From: UBA7328 sp965247965
GTDB taxonomy: Bacteria; Bacteroidota; Bacteroidia; Chitinophagales; Saprospiraceae
NCBI GenBank assembly: GCA_965247965.1
Contig: OZ252053.1
Coordinates: 6,262,001-6,326,000 of the forward strand
Direction: 5' to 3'
Length of the DNA stretch: 64,000 bases
Shown here: in pieces, positions 18,314 to 28,302 of the stretch
Layout of the letters: each line of letters begins with the position of its first letter
How positions within the stretch are numbered: position 1 is the first letter of the stretch
Translations under genes and position numbers: made by a program
Notes under the pieces: generated by a model
Databases searched by the model: none
Seen by the model: only the letters and a program-made list of their open reading frames with translations
Told to the model about the DNA's origin: nothing

Positions 18314-18667
18314 ATGCCCCTACAAAATAGGGTGGACCCCTTAGGCCAACTTCATGCGGTATCGAGCCGCGGCATCTATACAGGCAATCGAGGCGTAATC
18401 CACAATGCCGACAAAAAGATCGTCCGACAGTACGCCAACAAAAGGTGGATATACTGCAAGTTGAAATACAAAGATCATCATAGGGAAGTGATGACTCCCA
18501 ACCGATGGACTGAGCTATTTTTTCTGGACGATGCCACAGCTCTATCTGCAGGACATCGTCCTTGCGCCTATGTCAAAGAGAAAAATATAATCGCTTTATG
18601 TCAGCATGTGGAACTGATCACCGCAGCTTCAATTGTGAATGCTATAAAAGCAGGCTTCGAGGTTTAA
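18314..18667 (+). CDS. conserved hypothetical protein, C-terminus probably altered
   Basis: 117 residues. The segments RVDPLGQLHAVSSRGIYTGN, RWIYCKLKYKDHHREVMTPN and RWTELFFLDDATALSAGHRP, then CAYV, recall a widespread uncharacterised protein family whose members go on past the G-H-R-P-C motif with C-x-x-A/E-rich sequence. Here the sequence changes character after CAYV and stops about 30 residues later, so the tail may result from a deletion or frameshift. No catalytic role is known to me. It follows the MBL-fold gene by 9 bp. Confidence 0.6.
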   Translation: MPLQNRVDPLGQLHAVSSRGIYTGNRGVIHNADKKIVRQYANKRWIYCKLKYKDHHREVMTPNRWTELFFLDDATALSAGHRPCAYVKEKNIIALCQHVELITAASIVNAIKAGFEV

Positions 18668-18773
18668 TACAATTTGCTAAATCTTTAAGATTTAATAAAT
18701 TTGAATCACTAGATTACTCCCGATAGCCAAGGTGATAGCAAGTCATCACAGCCCCGTTTATGAAACGACCTAC

Positions 18774-19790
18774 CTACTCGATCACCAATTCCCCGCTCGA
18801 CATCGCAGCCACATTAAAAAATCCCAAAGCCGCCTCTCCCGTACTCGTTTTAAAGACATTCGACCGCGTATTGGCCAGGGGAATGCTGAAAATGCCGTTG
18901 CTCCCATTATTGATCTGATCGCGAGCAATTTCAAGGAAGTTGAAGGCGTCGAGACTCAATGAGTGAATTTCGACCCTGGAAATTTCACCGGGATCCCATG
19001 GAGTAGGTATATCTTCATCGTTTAATTCATTGACGAATTCGCGAATAGGAGGAATAAAAATGATGCCATCCACTTGCGATCCCGAATCGAATCCTGCGTC
19101 AAATGCTATATTCAGTTCAGTAGCCTTACTGAGGTAATCGCCGTTTTTGAAAGATTTTATCCAATAGGCATCACCCGTTCCTGCAAAGTCTCTTGCAAAA
19201 AATTCGACATAGATTCCATCGTCTATTATGAATTCATTTTCTCTGAATTCCTGGACTATTGAATCGAGAGTTGGTACCCTGTTCATTTCGGCACGCGCTT
19301 GGTATAGATCTTCACCGACATCAATATCGAGCGTAAAACTATGCCCGACCTCTCCCAGAGATTCTGATCCCGAAGGAATCCAATGGTAAGAACCATCGCC
19401 GCTTTTATCTATAAAATCAAAACTCGCCCCATCTTCCCGTTGGATCACCACTTTGGCGTTTTCCACAAGTGGCGGATTTGTATCATCGAAATAGGTCTGT
19501 GACCAGGTAAGGCGAACGGTTTGCGTATCGGGCTCGTTGGTCAGCCAAGCGTCAACGACTAGTTCTGTGGCCGCTTCGTCAACCTGGATATCGATGACAT
19601 CTTCGCAGGAGAAGATTGGAGCTATAATTAGTATAAGAATGCTCAATCGAGTGAATGTCGCACACCCACCTAATTTACCAGTTGCCGGTTGCCGGTTGCG
19701 AGTTGCGACCTGTCCCGCGAGGCGGGATCTGCCTCTGGCAGGCGGGTTGGCTGCGGATCGCGTAATGTTATGCATGAATTTCCTCTTCAT
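18774..19790 (-). CDS. DUF4249 family lipoprotein paired with a TonB receptor
   Basis: 338 residues from ATG 19790. The lipobox is in LILIIAPIFSCEDVIDIQVD, followed by TELVVDAWLTNEPDTQTVRL, which is the DUF4249 N-terminal beta-sandwich signature. It is expected to be an outer-membrane lipoprotein working with the TonB receptor gene that ends 3 bp upstream of this start; the pairing is common in Bacteroidota. The N-region before the hydrophobic core is about 47 residues, far longer than a normal signal peptide, and is encoded by repetitive DNA. A TTG codon giving MSILILIIAPIFSC would make a normal signal peptide and may be the real start. Confidence 0.82.
   Translation of the reverse strand: MKRKFMHNITRSAANPPARGRSRLAGQVATRNRQPATGKLGGCATFTRLSILILIIAPIFSCEDVIDIQVDEAATELVVDAWLTNEPDTQTVRLTWSQTYFDDTNPPLVENAKVVIQREDGASFDFIDKSGDGSYHWIPSGSESLGEVGHSFTLDIDVGEDLYQARAEMNRVPTLDSIVQEFRENEFIIDDGIYVEFFARDFAGTGDAYWIKSFKNGDYLSKATELNIAFDAGFDSGSQVDGIIFIPPIREFVNELNDEDIPTPWDPGEISRVEIHSLSLDAFNFLEIARDQINNGSNGIFSIPLANTRSNVFKTSTGEAALGFFNVAAMSSGELVIE
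19677..19760. repeat. repeat insertion at the 5' end of the DUF4249 gene
   Basis: This stretch has iterations of GTTGCCGGTTGC followed by the palindrome GTCCCGCGAGGCGGGAT and GCCTCTGGCAGGCGGG. It lies in frame between the DUF4249 ATG and the hydrophobic signal core and encodes the low-complexity peptide NPPARGRSRLAGQVATRNRQ. It is of the same intergenic palindrome class found elsewhere in Bacteroidota genomes. Confidence 0.6.
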
Positions 19791-19793
19791 TTT

Positions 19794-22145
19794 CTAGAAT
19801 TTGAAATTTGTGGAAATCGCCGGAATAAAATTTCCAATTACCGAAAGGCGAACCGCCTCCGTCTTACCGTCTTGTGTTTGACGCGTGAATATGGAAAAAG
19901 CGTTTCGCCGACTGTACACATTGTAGATCGAAAATACCGTCTCCCATTTCCATCTTCTCCGATCGTTTTTCTTTCCCTGTACACGGGCCGATAAATCAAA
20001 TCTGTGGTATACGGGAATTCGCACATTGTTGCGCACTCCAAATGCATTGTCCGGCAACACATAACCTTGTTGTTGAAACCGGGTAGTTGGAAATGTGGTC
20101 GGTGTGCCGCTTATCAGCGCAAAATTTCCGCTTAGCGACCATCTTTTTGACAGATCGTAGAAAGCCGAGATGCTAAGATTGTGGGTTTGGTCGTACCGCG
20201 ATGGATACCACTTATTTTCGTTGATGCCGGCCACTTGCCGTTCGCTTCGCGACAGCGTGTAGCTCACCCAGCCGTTTAGGCGGCCTTCATTCTTTTTTAC
20301 CATAACTTCTAAACCGTATGCACGGCCTTTTCCTTCGAGAATATCACCGGCCAAAAATTGGTTGATCAAAAGGTCGGCTCCGTCGATGTAGTCGACCAGG
20401 TGTTCCATCCTTTTGTAAAAGACTTCGGTGGTCAGCTCGTAGATGTCGTTGTCAAAATTTTGAAAGTAGCCTAATGCTACCTGGTCGGCGATCTGTGGAC
20501 GGATATTATTTGTACTTGGCGTCCATATATCTACAGGTGTAGCTGCTGTAGTATTAGAGATCAAATGAATGTATTGTGCCATGCGATTGTAGCTCAACTT
20601 GAAGGACCTGGAGTCATCGAGTTGGTACTTGAGTGAAAATCGCGGTTCGAGATTCGAATAAGTTTGAATGGATTCCCATTGGCCAAAGGTTTCCGAGCCA
20701 GTCACAGGGCGGCGCTTACCGACTGGAGCATTTCCGAAAAAGTAGGCCTCTCCCTTCCCGGTATAATTAAAGAGTGAAAAGCGAAGCCCGTAGTTTATTG
20801 AAAATTGTTGATTAAAATCCAATTCATTTTCGATAAAAATGGCGCCTTCTAATGCGTATTTTTTAGGAAGGGTAAGATCGACGGTTTCGCCTTCGCTTAC
20901 TCCGATTGCATTGGCCGGTTCGAATTCGTATGCAATGCCATGCGCTCCGAAACGTATGACATTGTTGGGCGTAAGAAAGAGTGAAAATTCCGGCTCGATC
21001 GAATAGTTTTTAATGCTGGCATCCCAATCAAATTTGTTTGTCGATTTTTTACCAAAATTGATCTTGTAATCGTAATCGCTATAGTATAATGTGAAATTAG
21101 AGAACAACTTATCCGAAAAAAGGTGGTTCCATCTTAAAGTAGCCGTCGAATTTCCCCAATTAAAACCTGCCTGATCGCCGAAACCAAAATTGTCGCGCCC
21201 CAAATAGCCAGACAGGTAGATTTTATTTTTGTCATTGACATCGTAATTCGCCTTTATGGTCAGGTCGTAAAAATTGAGTACGGAGTCATCTACATCATCG
21301 TTGAGAAATGGTTTTGCCAGGACATCGATATATGACCTTCTCCCGGCAACAATGAAAGATGCTTTGTCTTTGACAATAGGAGCTTCGATAGAAAGGCGGC
21401 TGAATATCGACCCGATACCTCCATTCATTGCGAAACCTTTATTATTGCCATCTTTCATTCGCACATCTAAAATGGAAGAAAGGCGACCGCCATAGCGAGC
21501 AGGAATGCCGCCCTTGTAGAGTTTGACATCCTTGATGGCGTCGGGATTGAACACAGAGAAAAATCCAAACAGGTGTGAAGAATTGTACACTGGAGCTTCG
21601 TCCAGCAAAACCAAATTTTGATCAATGCTACCGCCGCGCACGTTAAACCCGGAAGCGCCTTCGCCTACGCTACTTACGCCTGGAAGCAATTGGATACTTC
21701 TAAGTATTTCGACTTCACCAAAGAGCGAAGGCATTTTTTGTATCGTTGCAATGTCCAGTTTATTGATACTCATTTGGTTGTTGCTAACATTGGCATTTGG
21801 TGCTTCTGAACTTACCACAATCTCTTGAATTTCAGTGGTTTGTGAAATAAGTTCGATATCGAGTTTTACATTTTCGCGGAGATCGATTTGTTTCTGAATA
21901 GGGTGAAAGCCGAGATAGGAATACTGCAGCGTATAGTCACCTTCCGGAAGCGATATCGAATAAAAACCGTATTCGTTGCTCGCCGTACCGCTTTGCGTTT
22001 CGAGGATGTAGACATTAGCGCCGAGGAGGGTTTCGCCATTTCCTCTTTCTGTTATGTGGCCGCTTATGGTTTTTTTTACTTGGGCTGTAGCAAACTGGGA
22101 AAGTAGAAGAAATGCTAGAATAAGAGCAGTGTAAATTTTTGGCAT
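19794..22145 (-). CDS. TonB-dependent receptor with carboxypeptidase-like regulatory domain
   Basis: 783 residues with a signal peptide (ALILAFLLLSQFATA). Residues about 25-105 form a CarboxypepD_reg/DUF4480-like extension (TISGHITERGNGETLLGANV, then YGFYSISLPEGDYTLQYSYL). The plug follows (LPGVSSVGEGASGFNVRGGS, then LYKGGIPARYGGRLSSILDV), then the 22-strand barrel ending in a C-terminal aromatic (STNFKF). It would transport an unknown substrate across the outer membrane with TonB energy. It is shorter than SusC proteins and partners with DUF4249 rather than SusD. The product is complete. Confidence 0.92.
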   Translation of the reverse strand: MPKIYTALILAFLLLSQFATAQVKKTISGHITERGNGETLLGANVYILETQSGTASNEYGFYSISLPEGDYTLQYSYLGFHPIQKQIDLRENVKLDIELISQTTEIQEIVVSSEAPNANVSNNQMSINKLDIATIQKMPSLFGEVEILRSIQLLPGVSSVGEGASGFNVRGGSIDQNLVLLDEAPVYNSSHLFGFFSVFNPDAIKDVKLYKGGIPARYGGRLSSILDVRMKDGNNKGFAMNGGIGSIFSRLSIEAPIVKDKASFIVAGRRSYIDVLAKPFLNDDVDDSVLNFYDLTIKANYDVNDKNKIYLSGYLGRDNFGFGDQAGFNWGNSTATLRWNHLFSDKLFSNFTLYYSDYDYKINFGKKSTNKFDWDASIKNYSIEPEFSLFLTPNNVIRFGAHGIAYEFEPANAIGVSEGETVDLTLPKKYALEGAIFIENELDFNQQFSINYGLRFSLFNYTGKGEAYFFGNAPVGKRRPVTGSETFGQWESIQTYSNLEPRFSLKYQLDDSRSFKLSYNRMAQYIHLISNTTAATPVDIWTPSTNNIRPQIADQVALGYFQNFDNDIYELTTEVFYKRMEHLVDYIDGADLLINQFLAGDILEGKGRAYGLEVMVKKNEGRLNGWVSYTLSRSERQVAGINENKWYPSRYDQTHNLSISAFYDLSKRWSLSGNFALISGTPTTFPTTRFQQQGYVLPDNAFGVRNNVRIPVYHRFDLSARVQGKKNDRRRWKWETVFSIYNVYSRRNAFSIFTRQTQDGKTEAVRLSVIGNFIPAISTNFKF

Positions 22146-22533
22146 AGATGGTTTTTTTCTTGATGACGTATTGAACGGTTTATAAACGAATTCGTTAATA
22201 CAAAAGTCTATTAATTATATATGGTTATATTGGATAATTCGACGAATGCTAGCAAGTTTCGGTATTGTCGCCGATAAATTGTCGACGCCAATGGGCAACC
22301 TAAGTCGCCCGACTGATTGCCAGCCGGACAAGGTCATTCTGGCGGGTCGGATCGGGCGGGTTTATTGGGTTGATTAGAAAAAATTGAAGAAATTACCTAA
22401 CAAATTTGATGGTTAAAAGTTAAAGTGAAAATGGGTCGGTCTAATTTTAAGAAAAGAATAATTTCTATTTGCTTCTCATCTGTTGAGTTTCATTCTATTT
22501 CGTAGTATTCGTAGTATTTCGTGGTATTTTGTA

Positions 22534-22607
22534 TATATTTGCACTACAAGAACAACCTATGGGATACTATCCCATAGCCGACGCATCATTACGATGCGTT
22601 TCTTTTT
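22534..22607 (+). ncRNA. candidate short transcript: promoter, palindrome and terminator-like hairpin
   Basis: TATATTTGC at 22534-22542 fits the Bacteroidota TAnnTTTG -7 element. Just downstream is a near-perfect palindrome CTATGGGATACTATCCCATAG (22557-22577), then a 7-bp stem (ACGCATC, loop, GATGCGT, 22581-22599) followed by TTCTTTTTT, the shape of an intrinsic terminator. This would define a transcript of about 60 nt with no ORF. It could equally be a repeat or an attenuator before the sulfatase gene. Nothing else was recognised in the gap 22146-22748 beyond G+C-rich REP-like sequence near 22300-22360. Confidence 0.3.
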
Positions 22608-22748
22608 TATAGCAAATCTATTGGTTTCGGAGATTAAGCTAATACTTCATTGGTCCTCCTACAATACACCAACTCCTTGGTTTTCTCAATGCTCCGCCTC
22701 AAAACCGCATATGGTTTGTATCTTGCCATGACTCTTAAACTTAAAGCC

Positions 22749-24233
22749 ATGTCTTTTGCAAAACTAACATTATTCATCCTTCAAGTTGTGATAGTCGTGT
22801 CTTGCAGTTCAAAACAAAAAGACAGACTATCCAAACCACCCAACATCCTCTTCTGCATTGCCGACGACTGGAGCTTTCCGCATGCAGGTGCCTATGGCGA
22901 TGAAGTCATTCGCACGCCCAATTTTGATCGCGTAGCTCGAGAGGGAGTGTTGTTTACGAAGGCGTACACGGCAGCTTCATCCTGTTCTCCTTCAAGAGCC
23001 GCAATCCTTACCGGTCAGGAAATCTATCGCCTTGAAGCAGGAGGATGTTTGTTTGGCAGTCTGCCTTCAAAATTTCCCGTTTATACGGAATTGCTCGAAG
23101 CCAACGACTACGAAGTGGGAATGACCGGCAAAGGCTACGGCCCGGCCAATGTTGAAATCGGTGGATGGTCACATAACCCGGCAGGGCATGCCCATCAAAC
23201 CATCGAAACGGAAGCGCCTAAGGGCATCCGCAGGACCGATTATGCTGCGAATTTCAAACAATTCATATTGGAAAGAGACAGTACAAAGCCGTTCTGCTTC
23301 TGGTACGGAGCATCCGAGCCGCATCGCCATTTCGATTATGGAATAGGTGCGCGCAACGGTTATGATCTGGATAAAATTAAGGTGCCCGCATTTCTTCCGA
23401 GCACTGAAGAAGTGGGTAATGACCTAGCCGATTATTATTACGAAGTGGAATGGTTTGACAAACATTTAGGTAGAATTATCGACCATTTGCAAGAAATCGG
23501 CGAACTCGATAATACGGTCATCGTAGTCACTTCGGATAATGGAATGCCCTTCCCACGAGCCAAGGCGAATTGCTACAATTTTGGGGTGCAGATGCCATTG
23601 GCGATCCGCTGGGGAAAGAAAGTGAAAGCAGGTCAAATTATCGCTGCTCCGGTTTCCTTGACAGACATCGCCCCCACCTTTTTGGAGATAGCTAATGTTC
23701 CGATTCCGAAAGAAATGACCGGTCAAAGTTTGGTACCAATGATTGTCGATGGGAAGGTTGAGGAAATGGAAAGGCCCTTTGTTATCACCGCTTTGGAGCG
23801 GCATACGCTTGCAAGGCCCAATAATTGGGGATATCCTATACGTGCTATTCACATGAAGGACTTCACCTATATTCACAATTTCGAACCTGATCGCTGGCCT
23901 GGAGGCGATCCTGATATTGACGCATGGCCCCAGGGATTTTATGGCGATGTAGATGACGGTGCTTCCAAAACCTTATTTGAAGAGCATCCCGATCAGTGGC
24001 CAGAGTTATTTCATCTATCGTTTGGCAAGCGGCCGGCTGAAGAATTATTTTCTATCAGAGACAATATTTATAACCTGAATAACCTAGCGGAAAATGTTGA
24101 TTATCAGGATGTTAAAGAGGATTTGAAAGAACAGTTGTTTACTTATTTGAAATCTACTGATGATCCTCGAATGCAAGGAGAATCGCCGTGGGATGGATAT
24201 TATTTTGGTGGCGGGAAGGAATGGGAGAAGTGA
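22749..24233 (+). CDS. sulfatase lipoprotein (S1 family, heparan-N-sulfatase-like subgroup)
   Basis: About 494 residues from ATG 22749, which begins a good lipoprotein signal (FILQVVIVVSCSSKQ); earlier in-frame starts at 22650 and 22728 only add non-signal sequence. The type I sulfatase motif is SSCSPSRAAILTG with the formylglycine Cys at residue 79 and Arg at 83 (C-x-P-x-R). Metal ligands are in NILFCIADDWSFPHAGAYGD and VIVVTSDNGMPFPRAKANCY. The D-D-W-S start and C-terminal region resemble the S1_8-type (SGSH-like) group. It would remove sulfate from a glycan in the periplasm or at the surface, and needs an anaerobic or FGE-type maturase encoded elsewhere. It sits about 9 kb before the fucose locus. 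Confidence 0.88.
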   Translation: MSFAKLTLFILQVVIVVSCSSKQKDRLSKPPNILFCIADDWSFPHAGAYGDEVIRTPNFDRVAREGVLFTKAYTAASSCSPSRAAILTGQEIYRLEAGGCLFGSLPSKFPVYTELLEANDYEVGMTGKGYGPANVEIGGWSHNPAGHAHQTIETEAPKGIRRTDYAANFKQFILERDSTKPFCFWYGASEPHRHFDYGIGARNGYDLDKIKVPAFLPSTEEVGNDLADYYYEVEWFDKHLGRIIDHLQEIGELDNTVIVVTSDNGMPFPRAKANCYNFGVQMPLAIRWGKKVKAGQIIAAPVSLTDIAPTFLEIANVPIPKEMTGQSLVPMIVDGKVEEMERPFVITALERHTLARPNNWGYPIRAIHMKDFTYIHNFEPDRWPGGDPDIDAWPQGFYGDVDDGASKTLFEEHPDQWPELFHLSFGKRPAEELFSIRDNIYNLNNLAENVDYQDVKEDLKEQLFTYLKSTDDPRMQGESPWDGYYFGGGKEWEK

Positions 24234-24387
24234 ACACGGCCCACGATGGACGGCCCACCTACGGCAAGGCTTTGGTGGGTAAGACAGACAGGAGCGATAA
24301 AGCGTTGGTTTGAAATTGCATTGAAGAAAGGAATTGGTGATATTTGCATAACTTTTAGCTCCTGCTGAGCGGTCAAATTTGAATGTA

Positions 24388-24750
24388 ATGAAATTCAAAG
24401 AAGAAACGATTGAAATCGCCAAGGATTCGTTCAAAGCGAACCTATATGCCGTAACCTTTACGGAAGGTGAGTTTATCCTAACCTATATACATTCCCTCAA
24501 CCTTTCATCTTACGGACACACTTTAGACGAGTCGAATTCGATGATGACCAAGGCCGTATTACCAGATTTTCTTGAAAGCATTTCAAAATTGAGCGAGGAG
24601 GAAGTGTTTGATGAATTAAAAAAATACGGCTGGCAAAAGCATAAAAGGAAGGGCAGCTTCTCTTCAGCGTTTATCGATAAGGAAGGAATTTTGCAACTAA
24701 GAACCTTGACGTTAGCCGATTTTAGAAGATGGGAAGAAAAGAATTGTTAG
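24388..24750 (+). CDS. hypothetical protein, weak HicB-like character
   Basis: 120 residues from ATG 24388 (an in-frame TTG at 24379 is also possible). The N-terminal half is a beta-beta-alpha-like pattern (FKANLYAVTFTEGEFILTYI, then TLDESNSMMTKAVLPDFLES) that recalls HicB-type partial RNase-H folds. The later YGWQKHKRKGSFSSAF faintly recalls HicA. No adjacent toxin gene is present, so a toxin-antitoxin role is speculative. The 3' end is duplicated 270 bp downstream in a second, gene-less copy. Confidence 0.4.
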   Translation: MKFKEETIEIAKDSFKANLYAVTFTEGEFILTYIHSLNLSSYGHTLDESNSMMTKAVLPDFLESISKLSEEEVFDELKKYGWQKHKRKGSFSSAFIDKEGILQLRTLTLADFRRWEEKNC

Positions 24751-25125
24751 CTCCAAGAAATGCGATAAATTTGCGTCATAAGCCCCCCCTCAGGATAGTA
24801 CTCTTGGCGCGGACCTATACTCTTACTACTTAATCGGCGGCACATAAGACAAGATCTTAAAACCGGCAATAATCATAACCCCCAATTTCATAGACTAAAA
24901 AAGAAAAGACTTTTGCATTCCCGTGATAATCTCCACCAGCGTTTATCGATAAGGAAGGAATTTTGCAAAACCTTGACGTTAGCCGATTTTAGAAGATGGG
25001 AAGAAAAGAATTGTTAGCTCCAAGAAATGCGATAAATTTGCGTCATAAGCCCCCCCTCAGGATAGTACTCTTGGCGCGGACCTATACTCTTACTACTTAA
25101 TCGGCGGCACATAAGACAAGATCTT
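24666..25125. repeat. imperfect tandem duplication spanning two gene ends
   Basis: Unit 1 (24666-24858) and unit 2 (24938-25125) are almost identical over about 190 bp, apart from a 5-bp deletion in unit 2. Each unit holds the 3' end of the 120-residue gene (plus strand) and the last codons of the wax-ester synthase gene (minus strand). The spacer 24859-24937 is itself a copy of the following sequence 25126-25170 (CCCCAATTTCATAG, CTTTTGCATT, ATCTCCACCA) broken by three short insertions of about 21, 16 and 9 bp. Only unit 2 joins the functional minus-strand gene. Confidence 0.85.
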
Positions 25126-26769
25126 CCCCAATTTCATAGCTTTTGCATTATCTCCACCAACGGCTAATCGCCCCTGGATAAATGCTGTTTGTACATTCAG
25201 ATCACCCTTGGCCAGTCGCATCAAGTTCTTTTCCTGCACTGTGAATGTAGCATCGGGATCCTTGACTCTTCCGCGTTTTATCGTCCCAGGAGATTTGTCC
25301 AGGTTGACCACCCATTCGGAAGAAATAGGACCAGCTACGTTGAATTGAAAAATGCCATTGTTGGGTTTGATTTTATCGGCATTTTCTTTCAAATACTTTC
25401 TCAGGTATACAAAGAATTTATCCGATTCCGGTTTGCTATTTTTCTGGGTTTTCTTCTTGGCGATCTGATCCTTATGCTTCAGAATTTCTGCTTCGAGTTC
25501 ATTGGCAGATTCTCTGATGTACCTCGAAAAAATATCGATATCAGGCATCGAATTGCTGTCTGAGGTAGAGCTGATCGTCACCTCTCCGTTGTAACTGAAG
25601 ATGGTGATGATCAGGCCCATGCCGTTCATGATCGGCGCCGTGCCCATAGCGGCAAATAATTTGTGACCCTGGATGTACAACGGGAATTGAGGACCGGGCA
25701 CATTCGTGATCACAACATTAAATGCGGGATTGTGCATCTTGGCCATGTTGAATCGCGAGTAGATCTTAGCAGCTTGATTGGCCACCCCATATGGTACTGC
25801 TTCGGCCATATTGGCAATGGACTTTGCTCCCATTGCGCCCTGGTACGTTTTGCCTCTCACGGTGCTTTCGTGAATAGTTTCTAATCGCTCTATAGGATTT
25901 TCAATATTAGTAGCGAGTTGGACGAGCATGTTGGACAACTTATTGCCACCGGAATCTTCTTCTGATTTTTGGCGCACAGATATCGGTACCATAGCCACCA
26001 AAGGCTTGTTAGGGAGTTTATTTTTTTCGGCTAAATACCTTCTCAATGCCCCTGAACAAATACCCAGAATGACATCGTTCACCGTAGTACCCATAATGTT
26101 CTTGAGCGATTTAATTCTCTCGAGTGAGAGGATTACGGCGTTCCATTTGCGTTGGGCCGAAATGATTCCGTTCAGAGGTGTTTTGGGTGCGGTAAATGGA
26201 GCAGTTGGCAGATCGATGTGCTGCACCCTCGTTAAGACTCCGGCTTTAGCAGTAGCCGAAACAGTATCTGCTATGATTTTTGGAAATTTCAACGGATTTC
26301 GGGCAAAACTTAATGCACTGCGCGCCACTAATGTCAGTTCATTTGGCAGTGGTTGGGCCTTAAATTCTCTCGGTTCTTTTAATTTCTGCGGCTCCGGCGA
26401 AGCGTCGAAAACCAGGCTTAGCATCCCGGCTCCGGCAATTCCGTCGACCGCGACGTGGTGAATTTTAGCAATTATGGCAACCGAACCTTTGGGCACCTGT
26501 TTGATACCGTCAATTCCTTCTACAAATGTGTAATGCCACAACGGTCTCGATTTGTCCAGATGTTCGCTAAAAATTTGCGAAGCCACCTCTCTTAGGTCGC
26601 TCCATTCGCCTGGCCTGGGTAGTGCAATGTGTTTGATATGTAGGTCCAAATTAAAATTGGGATCGTCTACCCAATACGGATAATCGATACTCAGTGGAAC
26701 ATTCATCAATCGCTTCCTCAACAAAGGAAACTGATGAAGGCGGGAATGGATCGTTTTTTTAAAAGTTTC

Positions 26770-28302
26770 GTAACTACTCAGGTACCAAACAATGCTTTTG
26801 AGTAGGGAGTTTGGCAATGCAGTAAAGATAGGCCAAAACATTGAGCTCTCTTTTTTTTAATGTATCGATGCAGGAACGCAAGACACAAAATATATTCTGA
26901 CCCGATTTAAACTGTCCTGAGACCTTTAGTTTTACTTTTACATTTCTTATTGCCCTTTCTGAAGAATTGTTGTCCGGTGGGACTTCAGAATTGTATAAAA
27001 AGGGAAAGATGTAATTCCTGTTTTTTAACATTGATTTTTGAAAAGAATGAGTTTTTGGGAATTCGGTTTTTTCGATATGCCTTAACAGTAGCCGATCAAG
27101 CCTTTTTTCCAATTTATAGGCATCCTTTTGGTTGGTTTGAAAGGTTTGAGTTTGTTCTGTTTTTTTTCGCAAGGCTAAAGCATGTTCTAACAAGGACTTA
27201 AATTGGCTGGCCCAAACTTGGTTTTCCGATTCTTCCAAAAATATGAGGTCTCTCAATAAGTGAGCTATGCATAATTGTTTGGATTTGGATTTCATTTTCA
27301 GTTGTGCTGCCCAGCGGTCTGACCCTATTGTAGCGTGGGACAAGTGATCGCCAATTATTTGCTGGACACTTATAAATCCTCGACTTTCAGTGGCTTTTAT
27401 GTAAGTGTTTTTCATATTTTGCCACACCCATACCCACCATTTGTCGCCATTTACTTTAGCAGATGTTTCGTCCGAACCGACGTAAGTCGATGAAAAGATT
27501 TGTTGGAGTATAGCATGGTATATGGGTCGAGCCTTTTGGGCTGCTTTTTTCAATAAGTTCTGTACACTTCCCTCACTGATGGGCAAGTGAAATATATCTT
27601 TGAACAACTGGGTCATTCTTTGGAAGGGAAGATAATGGAAAACACTAAAATAGCTGACCAGTGCTATGACGCTGCTACCATATTGGATCGGTGCTTTTAC
27701 CCCTTGGGGAAAACTACCTTTTTGAAGATGACCACACCGCCCGCACTGGCATCCATACTGCTGATATTCAATGTATCTGGGGCGTATCGAAGGTATTTCT
27801 ACTATTTGTCTTTTCGATACCAATTGTTGCTTTTCCTGATCAATGGTGTCCCCACATTTTGAACAGTAATCACTTTTTACTATGTGCTTTTCATCAGGAT
27901 TATCTGTCATTGCAAGATAATGACCCTTATGTCCTTTTTGTCCTCCTGATTTACGTCCTGTTTTCTTACGCAGACTTTTTTTCTCATGTGTTGACTTGTC
28001 TTGGCTTGGTGGGTTGTGGCTGTTGTGGCTGTCTTTTTTAACCTCTTTTTTGGCCAGTTGGCTAAGGACTAATTCCAGTTTTTCGCGAAGTTCTCTAATC
28101 TCTTGGCATAGAATTTTATTCTCTTCACGCAAAAACTTATTCTCCTTTCGAAGAAGTTGGTTTTCTTTTTCCAGTTTTGTTAGTCGTGATTCGATAATAG
28201 TCCAATTTATCCGGCCCTATTATCTTTAGTTCGAGTTGGATTGTCCTATAACTCTTTTTACTCCATTATTATTATTCGTTATATTACCTCCTGAGTAGTT
28301 AC
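26770..28302 (-). mobile_element. IS66-family element, single-ORF type, copy A (1533 bp)
   Basis: Terminal repeats are GTAACTACTCAGG at 26770 and its complement ending at 28302. The 8-bp target duplication AAAGTTTC matches the IS66 habit. It has only a tnpC-type gene, without tnpA or tnpB, as in the ISBst12-like subgroup. A second copy at 45971-49381 differs by only a handful of bases, indicating recent movement. Confidence 0.92.
26774..28132 (-). CDS. tnpC: IS66-family transposase (TnpC-type), copy A
   Basis: 452 residues. There is an N-terminal leucine-zipper-like coiled coil and a basic GRKSGGQKGHKGH segment. A zinc-finger region follows (SDYCSKCGDTI, then YGCQCGRCGHLQKG). The DDE catalytic region includes YVGSDETSAKVNGDKWWVWV, QLCIAHLLRDLIFLEE and the E region PPDNNSSERAIRNVKVKLKV. 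The start taken is TTG 28132, because a clear Shine-Dalgarno AAAGGAG lies 8 bases upstream and no ATG exists between it and the preceding in-frame stop. It ends 4 bp from the element edge. Confidence 0.9.
   Translation of the reverse strand: MREENKILCQEIRELREKLELVLSQLAKKEVKKDSHNSHNPPSQDKSTHEKKSLRKKTGRKSGGQKGHKGHYLAMTDNPDEKHIVKSDYCSKCGDTIDQEKQQLVSKRQIVEIPSIRPRYIEYQQYGCQCGRCGHLQKGSFPQGVKAPIQYGSSVIALVSYFSVFHYLPFQRMTQLFKDIFHLPISEGSVQNLLKKAAQKARPIYHAILQQIFSSTYVGSDETSAKVNGDKWWVWVWQNMKNTYIKATESRGFISVQQIIGDHLSHATIGSDRWAAQLKMKSKSKQLCIAHLLRDLIFLEESENQVWASQFKSLLEHALALRKKTEQTQTFQTNQKDAYKLEKRLDRLLLRHIEKTEFPKTHSFQKSMLKNRNYIFPFLYNSEVPPDNNSSERAIRNVKVKLKVSGQFKSGQNIFCVLRSCIDTLKKRELNVLAYLYCIAKLPTQKHCLVPE

Noticed and set aside
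24388..24750. HicAB toxin-antitoxin module
   Set aside because: Only one small gene with weak HicB-like character is present and there is no adjacent HicA-type toxin gene.
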